DNA of 64,000 nucleotides, from the NCBI GenBank assembly GCA_022702705.1, contig CM040428.1, positions 100,203,805 through 100,267,804 on the forward strand, read 5' to 3'. Position 1 is the first letter of the stretch. Each line of letters opens with the position of its first letter. Below the pieces are notes generated by a model. That model saw only the letters and a program-made list of their open reading frames with translations. It was not told the origin of the DNA and did no database searches. This document shows, piece after piece, positions 47,019 to 58,569 of the stretch. Source of the DNA: Papilionanthe hookeriana x Papilionanthe teres. Taxonomy: Eukaryota; Streptophyta; Magnoliopsida; Asparagales; Orchidaceae. The translations under genes were made by a program, and so were the position numbers.

Positions 47019-47443
47019 CTTTCTGATTTTCAAGTCTTCATTTTTAATAATTCTCCAAATGGTGCCTTGGTGTCTCTTCAAAATATGTCCAGATTCAATG
47101 TATCCACCAAGAATGCATCCATCCGTTCAAATTTTAAATGAATTTTGGTGCTGATGGGAAGTTGATGAAGTTTAAACCAAAGGATGTTTCAAAAACCCCT
47201 TCAAATTTACGCCAAAAATAATTAAAATTCATCACTTTAACTGTTGCGCCTATGCGCCAGAGGCCAAATTTGCACACCTTTCAATTTTTGCTCCAAATTT
47301 GATCCTTTTTTGCTCCTTTCATCACAATTAGTCATTAATCATAACAGTAAGAAAAACACAAAAATACCTTCCAATAAAGTACAATATCATCAAAAATAAG
47401 TATAAAAATGTGCATAAAAATACTATATATTTTAGGTGTATCA
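47014..47443 (-). mobile_element. A1 5' LTR, outer part
   Basis: On the minus strand it begins TGATACACCTAAAATATATAG at 47443, the same start as the A3 LTR at 56642, and runs to the G3 insertion site. With 16973-18588 it makes one LTR. Right of it lies G4 LTR sequence, so A1 was inserted in G4. Confidence 0.85.
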
Positions 47444-47719
47444 CTGGCCCTTATAAGAAACTTGAAGAACCTAGCTTAATTATAAACTCAATCTAAGCTC
47501 TCATATTAGATAGGGGAACTTGTCGGTCAATATAAAGGTTTCACAGACCAAAACGGATGTCATAAATTATGTAGTTTATTTAATCGAGCTTCATTATCAT
47601 GTAATGTGTCTATTCTTCGGGGTAGATACAGACTTGTGATGTAGTGCTCGTTTATTTATATTATTAAATATATGGGATCGGTTTGGTCTCATATTTTCAA
47701 AATTAAAACATTACTTTCC

Positions 47720-47776
<57 letters not shown>

Positions 47777-47805
47777 AAATTAAATATATTTTAAAGCGGG
47801 CATCG
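47444..47805 (+). mobile_element. G4: eroded end of a Tat/Ogre-like LTR
   Basis: Collinear with 25850-26190 of the G3 LTR: GCCCTTATA..GAACTT, the U5 hairpin region (ATCTAA/TTAGAT), GGGGAACTTGTCGG, ACAGACCAAA.CGGATGTCA, GTGTCTATTCTTCGGG. It is much more diverged than G1 or G3. No PBS can be found after it; the leader and ORF1 appear deleted. Confidence 0.8.
47725..47773. repeat. (TA)n microsatellite in G4 LTR
   Basis: About 24 TA units, expanded from the short TATATATA run that the G3 and G1 LTRs have at the same place (near 26150 and 4728). Confidence 0.9.
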
Positions 47806-48700
47806 GGGTGCTCTTTCCTATAATCGACAAATTCTAATTTGGAGACTGACAGTTAAAAAGAACAGGTAGATTTAAAGATCTCTAAAGAAAAGTTTGTCAA
47901 AAATAAATTACAAGAGCTTCAAACCAACATTAATTAGATGTTAGAATATATGGAATAAGACTCTGTCAATAATGAAAAAGAAGATATTTCAGAATTTATG
48001 GAAGAAGATTATGTCAAATTTAATGTGGTGGAGACACTAGTTATCTCATCGTCACAAGAAGCACTACAACCGACTGACAAAGATCCAACCAAAGAACTCT
48101 AAAGAGCTATTCAACAAAGAGATGAGTAGATTAGTCATCTAAAAAAAGAATGTATAAGAGATGATGATCACTTTGGAAACCCTGTTTAGTTTTCCGTAAT
48201 CACTGCATGTGTTACTTGCTAAGACAAATATACCTGAGGCATTCCATATAATCGATAATAAGAAGGAGATAGTTTTTAAAGGTCATCAAATAGAGAATGA
48301 TTCTAATTAAAGTAAGATCCCAGATAAAGACATCACCCAACTTATCATACAAAATGTTATAGAAACTATTGCTCAATCTAAAAGTGGATCATTTATTGGA
48401 TAGACCCTATCTGGAAGCGTTCATTGTTGTTCAATATCTGAAGGTCTTTGTGCCTCCCCTCATCATATCAATTAATGTAACTGAAAACCATTTTCATCAA
48501 ATTGCAAACTTTTGAGCAAATTACTTAAACATAGGGGGTGTTGATGCTCTGTTAATTTATTAATTTGTTAGCAGCTTGATTTGTTTCACTTTTGTTTGGT
48601 ATGCCAAACTTTTAAATGGGCTGTAAAGACATTTGAAAAATTGGAGAATATTTTCATTCAATAATTTTATAAAGCCCAACATCACATCACCATCGGTGAT
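47806..48700 (+). pseudogene. G4 gag remnant
   Basis: Eroded but recognisable gag of a Tat/Ogre-like element. The stretch around 47990-48060 matches the SSEFMDEEYAEINMVETRAS part of G3 gag, and 48390-48700 matches the core from GRPYPEEFDAVQYPKGF to QHHITIS. Stops and indels are everywhere. It is cut at 48700 by the A2 LTR at the codons for HITIGD. The upstream ORF1 and PBS are missing. The continuation should lie beyond the right end of A2, outside the window. Confidence 0.75.
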
Positions 48701-50551
48701 TGATCCCGATATGTTTTATATGTAGGGATTTATGAATTTGACACCACTATTTGAAGATTTTAATCCCCGTCAACAGCGCCAAAAACTTGATCCCGATATT
48801 TTTTATATGTAAGGATTTATGAAGTTGACACCACTACTTGAAGATTTTAATCCTCGGCAACGTGCCAAAAACTTGATCCAAAGCAAAGTAAGATTTCAAT
48901 TATATATATAAATAGTAGGGATTCTACGCAATTATACGTACTGTTATCAAGTAATATAGGTCTTTCTGATTAAGTCCCGAATTTCGATCCCATGGAGATC
49001 GAGGTTAATCACGGTGGCTTTCAAGAGAAATTCTAGTCTAAAATAACACACCCTAGCTTAGAAGGTCGATAAAGGTTTGTTTTAAATTAAATCCTATAAT
49101 TATCACTAAAATACTACTACTCCTAAACTAAAATACTTAGTGAAAACCAAAAAATGAGGTTTGATATATTAAAAGTATCGTTCCTCATACAATTAAATTA
49201 GTGACATGTGTAAAAGTAAAACCAGTAGCAAGAGAGATTGTGAAAAATAGGAGAAATTATAATATTTACCCTTACTAGAGATGCTATAAAGAACATTGGT
49301 TAATCTAAAGTTTGAATAGTTCTGAAGACTGGCTGTAGCAAAGAAGATACTAGCTCTCACTCTAGAATTCTCTCTTATCCCTCCACCTGGAGACTAACAT
49401 CTCGCATCAAAACCTAGAACAATAGAGCAAATTAGCGGGCTTTAGCCTGTCACTCTAAAGTCCTCTAATTTTACACCCATCAAAGATTATTTACATATTC
49501 ATTTGCACTTAAGCATATGGACTAAATTCTCATCCATACAATCTCATCTGATTCTACCACAGTTGATTGAGACAACACCATCACGAATCTTACATGTTCT
49601 CACAATGAATTTTACACGCAAGTTTACATGAAAATTAAGAAAAATGTAAAATCATCACAATATATTCTCACTCTACTCAATTCTATACCCTACACATGCG
49701 TACTAAATCATTATAAGAGGGACAAGTAAAAAAAACTACTTACTACACATGGAGCAACAAAAAGAACTTTTTATTGAACAAGTCTTTAAAACCATCCAAA
49801 CAAATTACTAGATCCAAATCAAAATACAATGAAAATACTTATTTTTGATGGAAATCAACTCTCCTTGTATAGCAAAAGCAATCCGCTTACAATCCTCTCC
49901 AAGAACAAAGTGAAAAGAGAAGAAGAAATCACACACTCTCTCTTGATTTCTCTTTCACCTTGTCACCCCACTTAAGGCTCTTGCCCAAGCCTTCTTCTTT
50001 TTCTCCAAGCCTTCTTCTCCTCTTCCAAATAGTTCAAGAGTTCAAGAAATTTTAAAAACATTTCCAAGCCTTATTTATAATTTCCCAAGAGGTGCTCAAC
50101 TGTCTCTTCAAAAGTGTCCATATCCAATGAATCTTCCAAAGGGTTCCAAAATCATTCTCTAAATTCTCTTTTTTTTCAATGAACTCCCCAAGAGACACAC
50201 GAAGCACCACTTCAAAAATTGTTCAAATCCGATGTATATTCTAGAAGATATGTTGAAAACCATGATCGGTGCTTAAGCACTGATTGGTGGCACCTAAGAG
50301 CCAAGTTTAGGTGCTTAAGCACTGAGCACATGCACTTAAGTGCCCAATTTCAACACGCAATGCTCCGGTGTGCCCTGGTTTGACTTGTTTTGCTCTGGTT
50401 TGCTCCAGTTTGGTCCATTTTTTCATGTTGTTCTAATCACTCCAAATTCTTCAATTTCATGTACCCATAATAAAAAACACAAGAAAACATACCTTTAAAG
50501 TGCAATATCATTATAAAATATAGTATGAAAAATAGTACATTTTTAGGCACA
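48701..50551 (-). mobile_element. A2 3' LTR
   Basis: On the minus strand it starts TGTGCCTAAAAATGTAC at 50551 and ends CGGGATCA at 48701. Its last 173 bp consist of two extra units (48701-48787 and 48788-48873), each an LTR end plus an Athila PBS-like core (GGCGCTGTTGACGGGG, GGCACGTTGCCGAGG). The central part shares with A1 and A3 the blocks around TATACGTA, TCCCTCCACC and AACATTGG. No gene. Confidence 0.85.
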
Positions 50552-51142
50552 TTAAAATTACCCAAACTTAAATATTACTTGTCCTCAAGTAATACTACAT
50601 TTTATAATATGTTATGTAGATTAGAGTTAATGGGTCATCCTTTAGAATTGCTAAAGTTTTGTTCTAAAAATGTGATAGTTCAAACTAGAAGAACTTCTAG
50701 TGAATCAGACTAACTAAGGTTCTAAAATATTTATCATCAAACATGGGAATTTGTTTTCCTATCTAAATAATAAATATATACAGATTTTTCAAACTTCAGA
50801 TTCTATGAACTTTACTTTCTAGACTTAAGAAATCAGTTAAAAATATTTTTTACTAATATAAGTGTAAAAATCAAGCTTAGGATTGTTCTAAATTCTTTGC
50901 TCTAGAAAGACTCAAATAAAACCAATTTTTGATTAGGACCTCTCCTCAAGTTTCTCCTCACACTTTTTATTTTTTTGCATTTTCTTTTTCTTTTTCAATA
51001 TCTTTTTTATCCATTATTTTCTTTTCCACATTTTTTATGTGAGGATTACTATATCTGGAAAAGTCCTTAAATAATTTTAAATTCCACTATCATCCTCCAA
51101 AGTTAAAACTTATTACTTTCCCTCACTTGAATATATATATAT

Positions 51143-51199
<57 letters not shown>

Positions 51200-52548
51200 T
51201 TTCTAAAAAAGCCTTAAATGTTTGAAAATAAAAATTTTAAGAATCCTTAGTTCTTCAAAAATATAATTCTTCCTACTAAAGATAGTTGTTCATTTTCCCA
51301 AATTCTCTACTAAATATTATTAACTCTAGGTTCACCCTTTTCACTAAAAATATCAACTAAGTTTTCCTACTCCATTTCTATAACTAAAATTCTAACATCC
51401 TTAAAGTGACTCCACATAAAAATAATTATTAGAAATAAAATACAAATTTGTCTTTAGTACTTTTGAAAACAGGTGAGGCTTAAATTTGAAATACTCTTCT
51501 TCCCCCTTTCCCCCGGCCCCACACCAAACTTAAGCTCAAACATGTGTAACAATGAAGTACAAAAGTATGCGGCAGGGAAAGATCACTTTTTCAATTTACT
51601 ACACATTCTAAAATAATATCAACAATTAGCACATGGTAGAATATTACATTTGAAAGTAAATCTAGCCTAGACATGCTTGACATAACACTAAAAAGGAATT
51701 TTAAATAGTAGAACAGGTACAAACTGAAGATTAAACAGGAACACATTTTATACTTTATATAGGGATTGTAGGATGCTAACAGGTTTAAAATATTGAGATA
51801 AGTTTTGTCATCTCCAATGACTCATTCAACTTGACTCACAAACATAGACACACAAACTCCAATTCGTAGACTCACAGATTCATAAACAAAAAATAACTAA
51901 GGTTATATCGATCCCCCTTCTACTCACATTTTCCCTCCTTACTTTCAAGTTCTAACAAAAGAAACTACACTAAAAGTGTGGGTGTATTATAAGATTTTAT
52001 ATGGTTATCAACCATGGACTAGAAATCCCTCATGTGTTGCCAATTTAAGGTTAGTCTAGGTCTAAGATATACATAATCTGGTAAATAAAAATAGTGTATT
52101 TCATCAAGATGTTGTTCACTAAGTAATTTCATGACCTTACTCAGTGAAGCTAAAGTCAGTTAAAGGAAGTAATAGAGTTGACATGGAGTGGTCCAAGTCA
52201 AAACTTTACATAATTCAAGGTAATGCTCAGCTCCGGTTAAGCTAAGTCGTAACACACTCGTCAGCCTGCTACATCCAGAAGTCATATACAAATCTAGTCA
52301 GGATGAAGGAATTATCTCACAACATTAATCCAATCCACTCTTACACATCAAACATGGATTAAGTCTAACATCTCACTATTATCCAATCCAACATAACAAC
52401 AATCACACAAAACAAATAACAAAGATAAACATGTGTTGCCTTTCACGAAGAGCTTGGTCTAACATCGATGACCCAATGTATCCAATATTTACTCTGGTTG
52501 ACCCAGCATTAGAATCTCATTCATTTTGTCTGTATACCATAGAATATT
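50552..52548 (-). other. A2 3' non-coding region and PPT
   Basis: About 2 kb without coding homology on either strand; RT, RNase H and integrase are absent. Next to the LTR, the minus strand has the PPT-like TTTAAGTTTGGGTAATTTTAA and the palindrome ATTACTTG-TCCT-CAAGTAAT (50574-50593). The rest is AT-rich with a (TA)n run. It probably corresponds to the 3' UTR of an Athila element after deletion of pol. Confidence 0.65.
51131..51198. repeat. (TA)n microsatellite
   Basis: About 68 bp of AT repeats with one phase slip (ATAATATA) near 51152. Confidence 0.9.
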
Positions 52549-52986
52549 TCATTCAGTGATTTTAAATAACTCTTTCTTAGGAGATCTTTTACTGATTTTA
52601 TCATTTAATTCAGGTTCTTCTTGTGATTGAGTCAAATCTGAAGATATAAAGACTGGTGGTGTATATGGATTCCTTAAATAGGTAGGCTTTAAAATTGTAT
52701 GGGGTACATCCATCTTAAGTTCATGAGATATTTCAACAGATGGAATTAAAATTTTACAATTTTCGGTAACGTACATCATTTCACACCTCTCTTGAACATA
52801 CATACAGTCTTCTTTAAACAACGTGTTTAACTCATCATGAAATTCCGTTTCGATCTCATCTATTAACTTACTCTCAAAACTTTCTTGGAAATGGTCTTTA
52901 CATAGATAATCAGTTTTATCCATAAAAAAATAATCATCTTTTCTCTCAGCTAGATATTTCATAGTCTTTGACACATCAAAAGTGAC
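52549..52986 (-). pseudogene. A2 protease-RT spacer
   Basis: Minus-strand frame 52974-52549 starts MSKTMKYLAERKDDYFF, which matches NISKSMKYPARGKEDECF in A3 (about 60715-60760), followed by an acidic, Glu-rich spacer and the block LKPTYLRNPYTPPVFISS just ahead of where RT should begin. It ends in KKELFKITE and a stop, and no RT follows. This is the point where pol has been lost. Confidence 0.75.
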
Positions 52987-53586
52987 TTACTGGTCATTAA
53001 TATTCATAGTCAACTCTCTTTTTTGAACATCTATCATAGCTTGTCTAGTAACAAGGAAATGTCTCCTCAAAATAATTGGATTTTCTTTATATTTCTCTAT
53101 ATCTATTGGAAAGATAAATTTATCCACTTTAACAAGCATGTCTTCTATAGCCCCTTTTGGATAAATGACAGATCGATTAGCTAACTGAAGGGTTACAGTG
53201 GTGGGAGAAATATTTACTAAACCTAACCTTCTAAATATAAATAGAGGCATCACATTAATGCTCGCTCCTTAATCACATAAAGATTTTCCACATAATCTTT
53301 CTCCAGTAGCACAAGGAATTGTTATGCTACAAGTATCTTTAAGTATCCGAGGAAGCTTTTTCTGAAGTATAACACTAAACTCCTCACTTAGTGTAACTGT
53401 CTCGTAATCCCCAAATTTCCTTTTCTTGTTTAATATCTCCGTCATAAACTTTGTATAATTTGTCATATGTTCCAATGCTTCAGCGAAATGACTATTTATT
53501 GTTGACTTCTTAATTACTTCCATGAAGTTTGAAAATTGTTTATACAACTCATGCTTTATAAGTCTTTGAAGAAGTGGATGTGTTCT
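52987..53586 (-). pseudogene. A2 protease
   Basis: Athila-like aspartic protease in two pieces. 53547-53269 has the gag-pro junction (KFMTEILNKKRKF, VTLSEEFSVILQKKLP, SITIPCATGERLCGKSLCD); 53253-52987 has SINVMPLFIFRRLGL, QLANRSVIYPKG and QAMIDVQKRELTM. The stop that parts them (TAA, 53270-53268) falls inside the active site: Asp-stop-Gly-Ala-Ser where A3 has DLGAS. The region downstream matches A3 at 60530-60700. Confidence 0.85.
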
Positions 53587-55083
53587 TCATAAATTGATTT
53601 TAGTTGGAGATATTAATTTTTTCAGATCTTTAGAAACATGTACTTCATGTCTTTTAGTTTCCTTTATTTCTCTCACAACTTCTTTCACTTTTCTAACCAC
53701 ACCCTCTATCTCTCTTCCACTTCTTAATTTGAAAGCTTCTACTTCTTCATTCTTGTTCACTTTAGGGTTGATCTCAGTGTTGCTAAGAAGTGTTTCTTTG
53801 ATTCTATTGCTAAATAAATTAGCAATTTGTCCCATTTGATTCTCTATGTATTTAATCATAGTTTTTTGAATTTGCAATTGGTTTCCCATTTGCAATACCA
53901 TTTCTTCTATAGACATCTTATTATCCTAAAATTGTTGATCATTGTAAGAATCCAGAAGATATGAAGGTCTATAGTTTGTGTTCCCATGATTATTCCAACT
54001 TCCATTAGCATTTGCATGATTATTTTCCAATTGTTGATTTCCACCCCCAGTAGTATGATTCTAGTTAAAATTAAGATGGTTCTTCCAACTTGGGTTGTAA
54101 AAGTTATAACATGTTGTTTATGGTATTTAAAGTCTCATATGATAAGTTAGAATCAATCATATGACCTAATGAACTTTCCTCACTTACTGGAGTAAATTGA
54201 GGCTGGTTCATTCCAAATTGGTCCAACTTCCTTGATATTGCAATAACTTGAGATGCAAGAATTGCAATTGCATCTATATCATGAACAATGGATACATTTT
54301 TATGTTTTACCCTTGTAGAGGGCCATTGAAATTCATTTGTGGTCATTTCTTCAATTAACTCATTTGCTTCATTAAATGATTTTGACATTAATGAACCACT
54401 AGCGGTAGCATCAATAATGAACCTAAGGGATCTACTAACCCATTGTAAAAAGTTTGAATGATTAACCAATCTAGCAGAGCATGGTGTGGACACTTTCTTA
54501 GGAGTTCCTTAAATCTTTCCCAGGACTCGTATATTGATTCGCCTTTATACGGACAAAATGAGATAATATTGTTTCTAAGTTTAATAGTCCTTAAAGGTGG
54601 AAAATACTTAGCTAGGTATTTCTGAGTTAACACCTCCCAAATTTTTAATAGAGCCAGGTGTTAATGAGAATAACTACATTTTAGCTTTATCCCTCAGTGA
54701 GAAAGGAAAAATCCTTAGCTAACATCATTGTCTGGCATGCCATTACAACAAAATACAAAACAAAGTTCTAGAAAACTTGATAAGTATAAATAATTAAACT
54801 CTTAAGGAGTTTCCCCAAACTGGTTATTTTGTACTAGTTAGATAATCGATGGATATAGTTCAAATGAGTCAGCTTCTATGATAGGGTTTTGTATACTTGA
54901 GTGAATTTCATCTTTCGTAGGATTTACATAGTCCCTCAATGATTTATGATGATTTTCCAAGTTATTATTTTAAATGTTTTCCATTTCCATTTCTAGTTTT
55001 TTAAGTCCTTTCTATTTTTTGAATTTTTTTCCTTTTTTCTAACTTGGGATCATAAGGCACAAGTCCTGCAAATCCTTTATTTC
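53587..55083 (-). pseudogene. A2 gag
   Basis: Athila-like gag on the minus strand, broken by stops and frameshifts. In order: GLVPYDPKLEKR near 55080, a degenerate SLRDYVNP and NFLELC-type region (54980-54640), 54633-54388 with QKYLAKYFPP and CPYKGESIYESWERFKELL, 54493-54104 with LMSKSFNEANELIEEM, an Asn/Gly-rich stretch near 53950-54090, and 53916-53587 with EEMVLQMGNQLQIQKTMIKY and FKLRSGREIEG. All blocks are found in the same order in A3 gag. It is gag plus protease without pol. Confidence 0.85.
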
Positions 55084-55347
55084 TCTTATACAACACTACA
55101 AACAATACTTTAATAATTAAACAAATAAAACAAAAAATATATTCAGCACAATAAAATATTTTCACAAACACCTCATTTTTCACACAAACAGTTTTTCCAC
55201 AACACTTTTTCATGCCAACAACACTTTTCACACAAAATAGTTTTTACGACACTACAGTTTTCCAATTTTAAACCTAATTATTTCAAATAAAATTTTTCTA
55301 AATTTCAAGATCAACCGTTGTGATCCCTGGCAACTGCACCAAAAACT
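55084..55347 (-). promoter_or_regulatory. A2 leader and primer-binding site
   Basis: The minus-strand PBS at 55341-55324 reads TGGTGCAGTTGCCAGGGA, six bases inside the LTR end GGAACA (55348). It is the Athila tRNA-Asp-type site with two or three changes. The rest is an AT-rich leader without ORF homology; the reading frame 55231-55001 only becomes gag-like at its end. Confidence 0.65.
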
Positions 55348-56641
55348 TGTTCCAGATATTTCTTATATGTAAGGATTTATGAAGTTGATACCCGTCTTGA
55401 AGATTTTAATCCCCAACCAACAGCGCCAAAAAGTTTATCCCAATATTTCTTTTTATGTAAGGATTTATGAAGTTGAAACCACTACTTGAATATATTAATC
55501 CTCAACAAAGGCGCCAAAAACTTGATCCAAAGCAAAGTAAGATTTCAATTATATCTTTAAATTATAGGGACTATATGCAAGTATATGTATCATTATCAAT
55601 TAAGATAGGGTTTTCTAATTAAGCCCTGAATATTGATCCCACAAAAATTGAGGTTAATCACGACAGCTTTCAAGAGAAATTCTAATCTACAATAACACGC
55701 CCTAGCTTGAAAGGTCAATAAAGGTTTGGTTTTAATTAAATCCTACAATTATCACTACAAGACTACTTCTACTCCTTAACTAAAATACATAGTGAAAATC
55801 AAAAAGTGGGGTTTTATATATTAAAATTACTCTTCCACATACAATGAAATTAGTGACATATGTAAAATTAAAGCAAGTAGCGAGAGAGATTATGACAATT
55901 AGAAGAAATTATATTATTTATCCTTACTAGAGATGCTATAAGTAACATTGGTTCATCTAAACTTTGAATAGTTCTGAAGACGGGCTAGACAAGGAAGATA
56001 TTAGTTCTCACTCTAGATTTCCCTCTTATCCCTGCACCTAGAGGCTAACATCTCGCATCAAAACCTAAAACAATAGACCGAATTAGGGGGTTTTAGCCTG
56101 TCACTCTAATGTGCTCTAATTCTACACCCATCAAAGATTATTTCTCTACTCATTTGCACTCAATAATATGGACTACATTCTCATCCATACAAGCTCATCT
56201 GATTCTACCACATTTGATTGAGACAACACCATCATGGATCTTACATATTCTCACAATGAATTTTAACATGCAAGTTGATCAAGTTTACATGTAAACAAAG
56301 AACAAAGTAAAATCATCACAATATATTCTCAGTCTACTCAATTCTATATCCTACACATGCATAATAATTCATTATAAGAGAGAAGAGTAAAGAAAACTAC
56401 TCACTACACATGGAGAAACAACAAGAACTTTTCTTTGAACAAGTCTTTGAAACCATCAAAACAAAGTACTAGATTCAAATCAAAATACAATGAAAATAAT
56501 TATCTTTGATGGAAATCAAACTCTCTTTGTATAGTAAAAGGAATAACCTTACAATCCTCTCCAAGAACAAAGTGAAAAGAAAAGAAGAAATCTCTCACTC
56601 TCTCTCTCTTTCTCTCTCACCTTGCCACCCTATTCGGGTCT
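55348..56641 (-). mobile_element. A2 5' LTR, inner part
   Basis: Homologous to 48701-50050 of the A2 3' LTR, including the same two PBS-bearing end units (starting 55348 and 55434) before the core at 55523. It is cut at 56641 by the A3 LTR; the missing outer 0.55 kb should follow A3 beyond the window. The expected A3 target duplication is GGTCT (56637-56641). A CT-rich microsatellite lies at 56594-56620. Confidence 0.85.
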
Positions 56642-58442
56642 TGATACACCTAAAATATATAGTATTTTTATGCACATTTTTATACCTATTTTTAATGATA
56701 TTTCACTTTAATGGAATGTATTTTGTGTATTTCTTGCAGATATGATGAAAATGGATGGTCATGATGAAAGGAGCAAAATTGGATCAAATTTGGAGAAAAA
56801 AAATAAAAAATAAAAAATTTGGCACTGGCGGCTAAGCACCGCTGGGCCGCGCTTAGCCTCCATAGTTAAAAATCGAGATTCAAATGGATTTGGCGCCAAT
56901 TTCAATGGGGATGGGATGCAACTCTTGGTGGTAACATCCATAACTTCCTTTGGGCGGCAAGTTTGAATGAAAGGGTGCGTTCCTTGGTAGATACATCTAA
57001 TCTGGACACATTTTGAAGAGACACCATGGCACATTTTAGTTTACTATTTAAAGTATTAGGAAAGATTTAGAGGAGGCAATTTGAGGAGACTCTTTCACTG
57101 CATTTTGAAGAGTAATTCCATTGCTCTTCCACTGCATTTTAAAAGTTTTTATTTAGAGTAGGAGTAGAGAGTAGAAAGGAGAAAAGGATCGGAGTGAAGT
57201 ATTCTTCCAACTTCTTTTCTTTCTTTTAGATTAGTTTTTATTGAAGTCTGAAGTCTGTATTCTGAGTCAACAGAGTTGGGAGACTTGCTCTGAGAAGTAG
57301 TTTAGCGAAGAGTCAAAGTTTCAGAGGAACTTCCTTAGTCTTGTGGAGATGATTTTCAGATAAGTGTTTACTTTTATTTAGTTTATTAATACTTGTTTTC
57401 GTTTATTATTTTTCTTATCGTTGTTTTTAATTTTAAATCAATCTGTTTTTATATTTTCTTAATGCATTCTGAGTAGTTTACTTTATCATTTTCTTTCTTA
57501 AATGGAGAAGTAATTAATTTAAAGAGAATTTTTGTGGAAAGTATAAGTGTTTAAAAGTTGGAAGAAGTCGTGAAGATTGATTCTAAAAACTTTGTTTACT
57601 TCTTAATTTGGCCTGTTATGTTGTAAAATTTCTTGAGATTATGTAAGATCCAATGCAGTATTGTCTCATAAAAGTTAGTAAGAATCACATGAAATTATAT
57701 GGGTGAGAACTATAGTCCATGTAATTGAATGTAATATTAGAAGATATTTTTATAAAAGGGAGTAAAATTAGAGGATTTTAGAGTGACAGACTAAAACCCC
57801 CTAATTTGGTTTGAAGTTTTAAGTTTTGTTATGATAAGTTAGCCCCCAAGTGGTGGGAATTGAGGGAACTCTAGAGTGAGAGACCGGTATCTTCCCTGCC
57901 TAACCATGTTCAAAATAATATAAATTTCAAATTAACCTATGTTCTTTATAGAACCAAGTAAGGATAAAGAATACATTTGCTTCTATCTGTCACAACAAAA
58001 ATTTGAATACTTCCACAACAATACTTTAAGAATTATTACTACTTCATGAAAGGAAAGAAAAAGATATTCTAGTTAATAGTATTTTACATCCAGTGTTATT
58101 AGTTATTGTAATTTTAATTTCTTGTTTAGCATTTTATTAAGAAAATTTCAAAAGACATATCAACCCTCAAAACTTTTCAAAATCAAGACATACTTTTTCG
58201 AAAACAATTAAAGAAAGTAAAAAGATAATTTCTTTGATTCCTATAATGATTTCACAATTTCCCTGTGGGTTCGATATCTCGGGGCTTAATCAAAAAGTCC
58301 TATATTACTTAATAAACGATACGTATACTTGCGTAGTATCCCATATTATAAAATCATTATTTTCATATCTTAAATCATCAGCGCATTTATCTAGCAGAAC
58401 CAAGTTTCTGGCATCCGTTGCACTTATATCCATCGGGGATCA
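56642..58442 (+). mobile_element. A3 5' LTR (1,801 bp)
   Basis: Starts TGATACACCTAAAATATATAG and ends ATCGGGGATCA, followed by a PBS. It is homologous to the A1 LTR but lacks the A1 duplication. A decayed PBS-like core (TGGCATCCGTTGCACT, 58409-58424) sits 40 bp inside the end. No genes; 58234-58473 is a chance ORF. Confidence 0.9.
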
Positions 58443-58569
58443 AGTTTTTGGCGCCGTTGCCTGGGAAAATTAATTTAAATTGCATTTGAAAGAGAATTAA
58501 GAAATTATAAATTTTTTACTTTTCTTTATTTTTGTTAGTGTGTTGTGTTTTGTTTTGTTTTATTGTTGT
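58443..58569 (+). promoter_or_regulatory. A3 primer-binding site and leader
   Basis: TGGCGCCGTTGCCTGGGA at 58449-58466 is an almost perfect Athila PBS, matching a tRNA-Asp-type 3' end. A short A/T-rich leader ends at the gag ATG (58570). Confidence 0.85.

Noticed and set aside
46702..47154. 150-codon ORF
   Set aside because: It runs across the end of the G3 LTR and the target duplication into A1, so it cannot be an ancestral gene.
51131..51198. replication origin or scaffold element
   Set aside because: A plain TA microsatellite; nothing else supports an origin.
50552..52548. env-like ORF in A2 as in some Athila elements
   Set aside because: No frame of useful length, signal peptide or membrane segment can be traced in this stretch.
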